From Methanorbis furvi (lineage in GTDB: Archaea > Halobacteriota > Methanomicrobia > Methanomicrobiales > Methanocorpusculaceae): 64,000 bases of DNA. Positions 63,166-64,000 of this stretch are shown one piece after another. The first letter of the stretch is position 1, and the number at the start of each line of letters is the position of its first letter. Location of the stretch: NCBI RefSeq assembly GCF_032714615.1, contig NZ_JAWDKA010000003.1:1-64000 (forward strand), in the 5' to 3' direction. Both the position numbers and the translations under genes were made by a program. Under the pieces are notes generated by a model that did not search any database, was not told where the DNA came from, and worked only from the letters and a program-made list of their open reading frames with translations.

Positions 63166-63999
63166 TCAATCATCCGAAAATGGAATCTCAACCACCGCCA
63201 GATCAAACGGAGCGATCACCTCACCATCGAAAAACTCATGCGCATCATGCACATGATTCGCCGCCGACGTATACCGGGAACTGAAATGCACCAGCGCCAA
63301 AATCTTCGGCCTCACCTCCGCAGCAACAAGACCCGCCTCCCGCGCCGTTGAATGCCAGACCTCCTTCGCCCGGGCAGACCCCTCCTCCTCATCAAACGTC
63401 GCCTCATGAATCAGAAGATCCGCCCCCTCCAGCAGATCATTACGGTTTTTCACCGGCCGCGTATCCCCAGTATACACAACCTTCCGGCCGCGCCTGAGAC
63501 TGCCCATCACCTGATCAGGCGTCACAACACGCTCAACACCATCACGGACAATCCGCACCGTCTCACCCCGCTGAAGCCTCCCGAACAGCGGGCCTGGAGG
63601 AACACCAAGAGCAACAGCACCCTCACGATCAAACCGTCCGGGCCGCATATCCTCCTCAAGCACATACCCGACACTCTCAATCCCGTGATACGTCTTAAAC
63701 GCCATCACCGAATACCCGTCAAACAGCGTCACATCACCATCAGAAACCTCAACACCAGTCAAAACAAACGACATCTTCGGCGTCAGCTGATGAATAATCT
63801 CCACAAACGCATCCACACCCCGCGGACCATAAATCGTCAGAGGCTCAGTACGGCCGTTAAAAGACATCGTCTCCACCAGACCAAAAATCCCAAGATAATG
63901 ATCCGCATGCCAGTGCGTCACAAAAATTGCACTCACCGTAAAACCCGTCTTCGCCCGCATCATCTGCTGCTGCGCACCCTCCCCGCAGTCAAATAACAG
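63166..63999 (-). CDS. rnz: Ribonuclease Z, 5' end outside the window
   Basis: The 3' part (278 codons) of a tRNA 3'-end processing endonuclease of the MBL fold. The frame is open to the window edge and begins LLFDCGEGAQQQMMRA, the conserved segment normally near residue 30-40, so only about 30 N-terminal residues are missing. The metal motif THWHADHYLG, then TYHGIESVGYV, YTGDTRPV and ALVHFSSRY complete the active site. Length and motifs match archaeal RNase Z. It makes the tRNA ends charged by the four synthetases in this window. Confidence 0.93.
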   Translation of the reverse strand: MLFDCGEGAQQQMMRAKTGFTVSAIFVTHWHADHYLGIFGLVETMSFNGRTEPLTIYGPRGVDAFVEIIHQLTPKMSFVLTGVEVSDGDVTLFDGYSVMAFKTYHGIESVGYVLEEDMRPGRFDREGAVALGVPPGPLFGRLQRGETVRIVRDGVERVVTPDQVMGSLRRGRKVVYTGDTRPVKNRNDLLEGADLLIHEATFDEEEGSARAKEVWHSTAREAGLVAAEVRPKILALVHFSSRYTSAANHVHDAHEFFDGEVIAPFDLAVVEIPFSDD

Positions 64000-64000
64000 C

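Noticed and set aside
63352-63996. 214-codon plus-strand frame over RNase Z
   Set aside because: Very rich in His, Arg, Thr and Pro, the typical shadow of a GC-rich gene; RNase Z motifs on the minus strand are unambiguous.
1-64000. tRNA, rRNA and CRISPR search by eye
   Set aside because: No T-loop plus acceptor pairing, no rRNA-like stretch and no regularly spaced direct repeat with unique spacers was found. The tandem repeats at 12591-12790 and 33256-33290 lack spacer diversity.

Overview
The window looks like chromosomal DNA from a methanogenic euryarchaeon, most likely Methanomicrobiales and close to Methanocorpusculum (inference from gene content; no database search was possible). The signs are an MsvR-type V4R regulator next to a formaldehyde-activating enzyme and an F420H2-oxidase-type flavodiiron protein, an archaeal riboflavin-pathway reductase (ArfC type), archaeal Trm-G10, a fused two-domain tRNA splicing endonuclease, Alba, an iron-sulfur flavoprotein, and archaeal promoters with TATA boxes 25-35 nt before start codons. 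No rRNA, tRNA, CRISPR array, transposase or integrase was found.

Layout. 0.2-5.9 kb: acetyltransferase and DUF2156 pair, Trm-G10, a possible PD-(D/E)XK protein, a SelB-like pseudo-GTPase and ArfC. 5.9-12.5 kb: a lipoprotein, two DUF4013 membrane paralogues, purH, uvrB and a 60-residue coiled-coil protein. 12.9-15.5 kb: two small membrane proteins, an Xre regulator and a secreted papain-like protease, all on the minus strand. 15.8-23.5 kb: CPA2 antiporter, metallo-beta-lactamase-fold protein, HAD phosphatase, HFX_2341-type regulator and acyl-CoA synthetase. 24.5-33 kb: valS, iron-sulfur flavoprotein, a MacB-like ABC operon with a surface partner, a TPR protein and a transglutaminase-like protein. 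33.5-38.9 kb: a translation block endA-trpS-pheS-pheT. 39.2-43.7 kb: a surface protein, then msvR, fae and fpaA. 43.8-50.3 kb: a 55-codon ORF and a complete addB-addA pair. 50.4-57.3 kb: asd, alba, an anchored protein, an anion permease, an orphan gene and metG. 58-61.8 kb: a 1194-residue surface protein. The 3' part of an RNase Z gene closes the window.

The most unusual content is between the genes. Many spacers carry modular inverted repeats from a few recurring families, named here A (aatcgcc palindromes with iterated gcgaat words), B (catcacggagcagacgtgaac), C (a 94-nt hairpin occurring as inverted pairs), D (gtaaccacggaatgcac), E (aggagttacgcggtgtg) and F (a T-rich ctgaaaaat / actaaatctttttgtg module). 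The modules are nested like onion layers, most clearly at 23625-24466 and 62237-63107. The four family C hairpins keep pairing through compensatory base changes, and one family B pair also covaries. These repeats are the best candidate for something undescribed.

Coordinates of genes use the start judged most likely, which is sometimes internal to the longest open frame; the reason is given in each entry.
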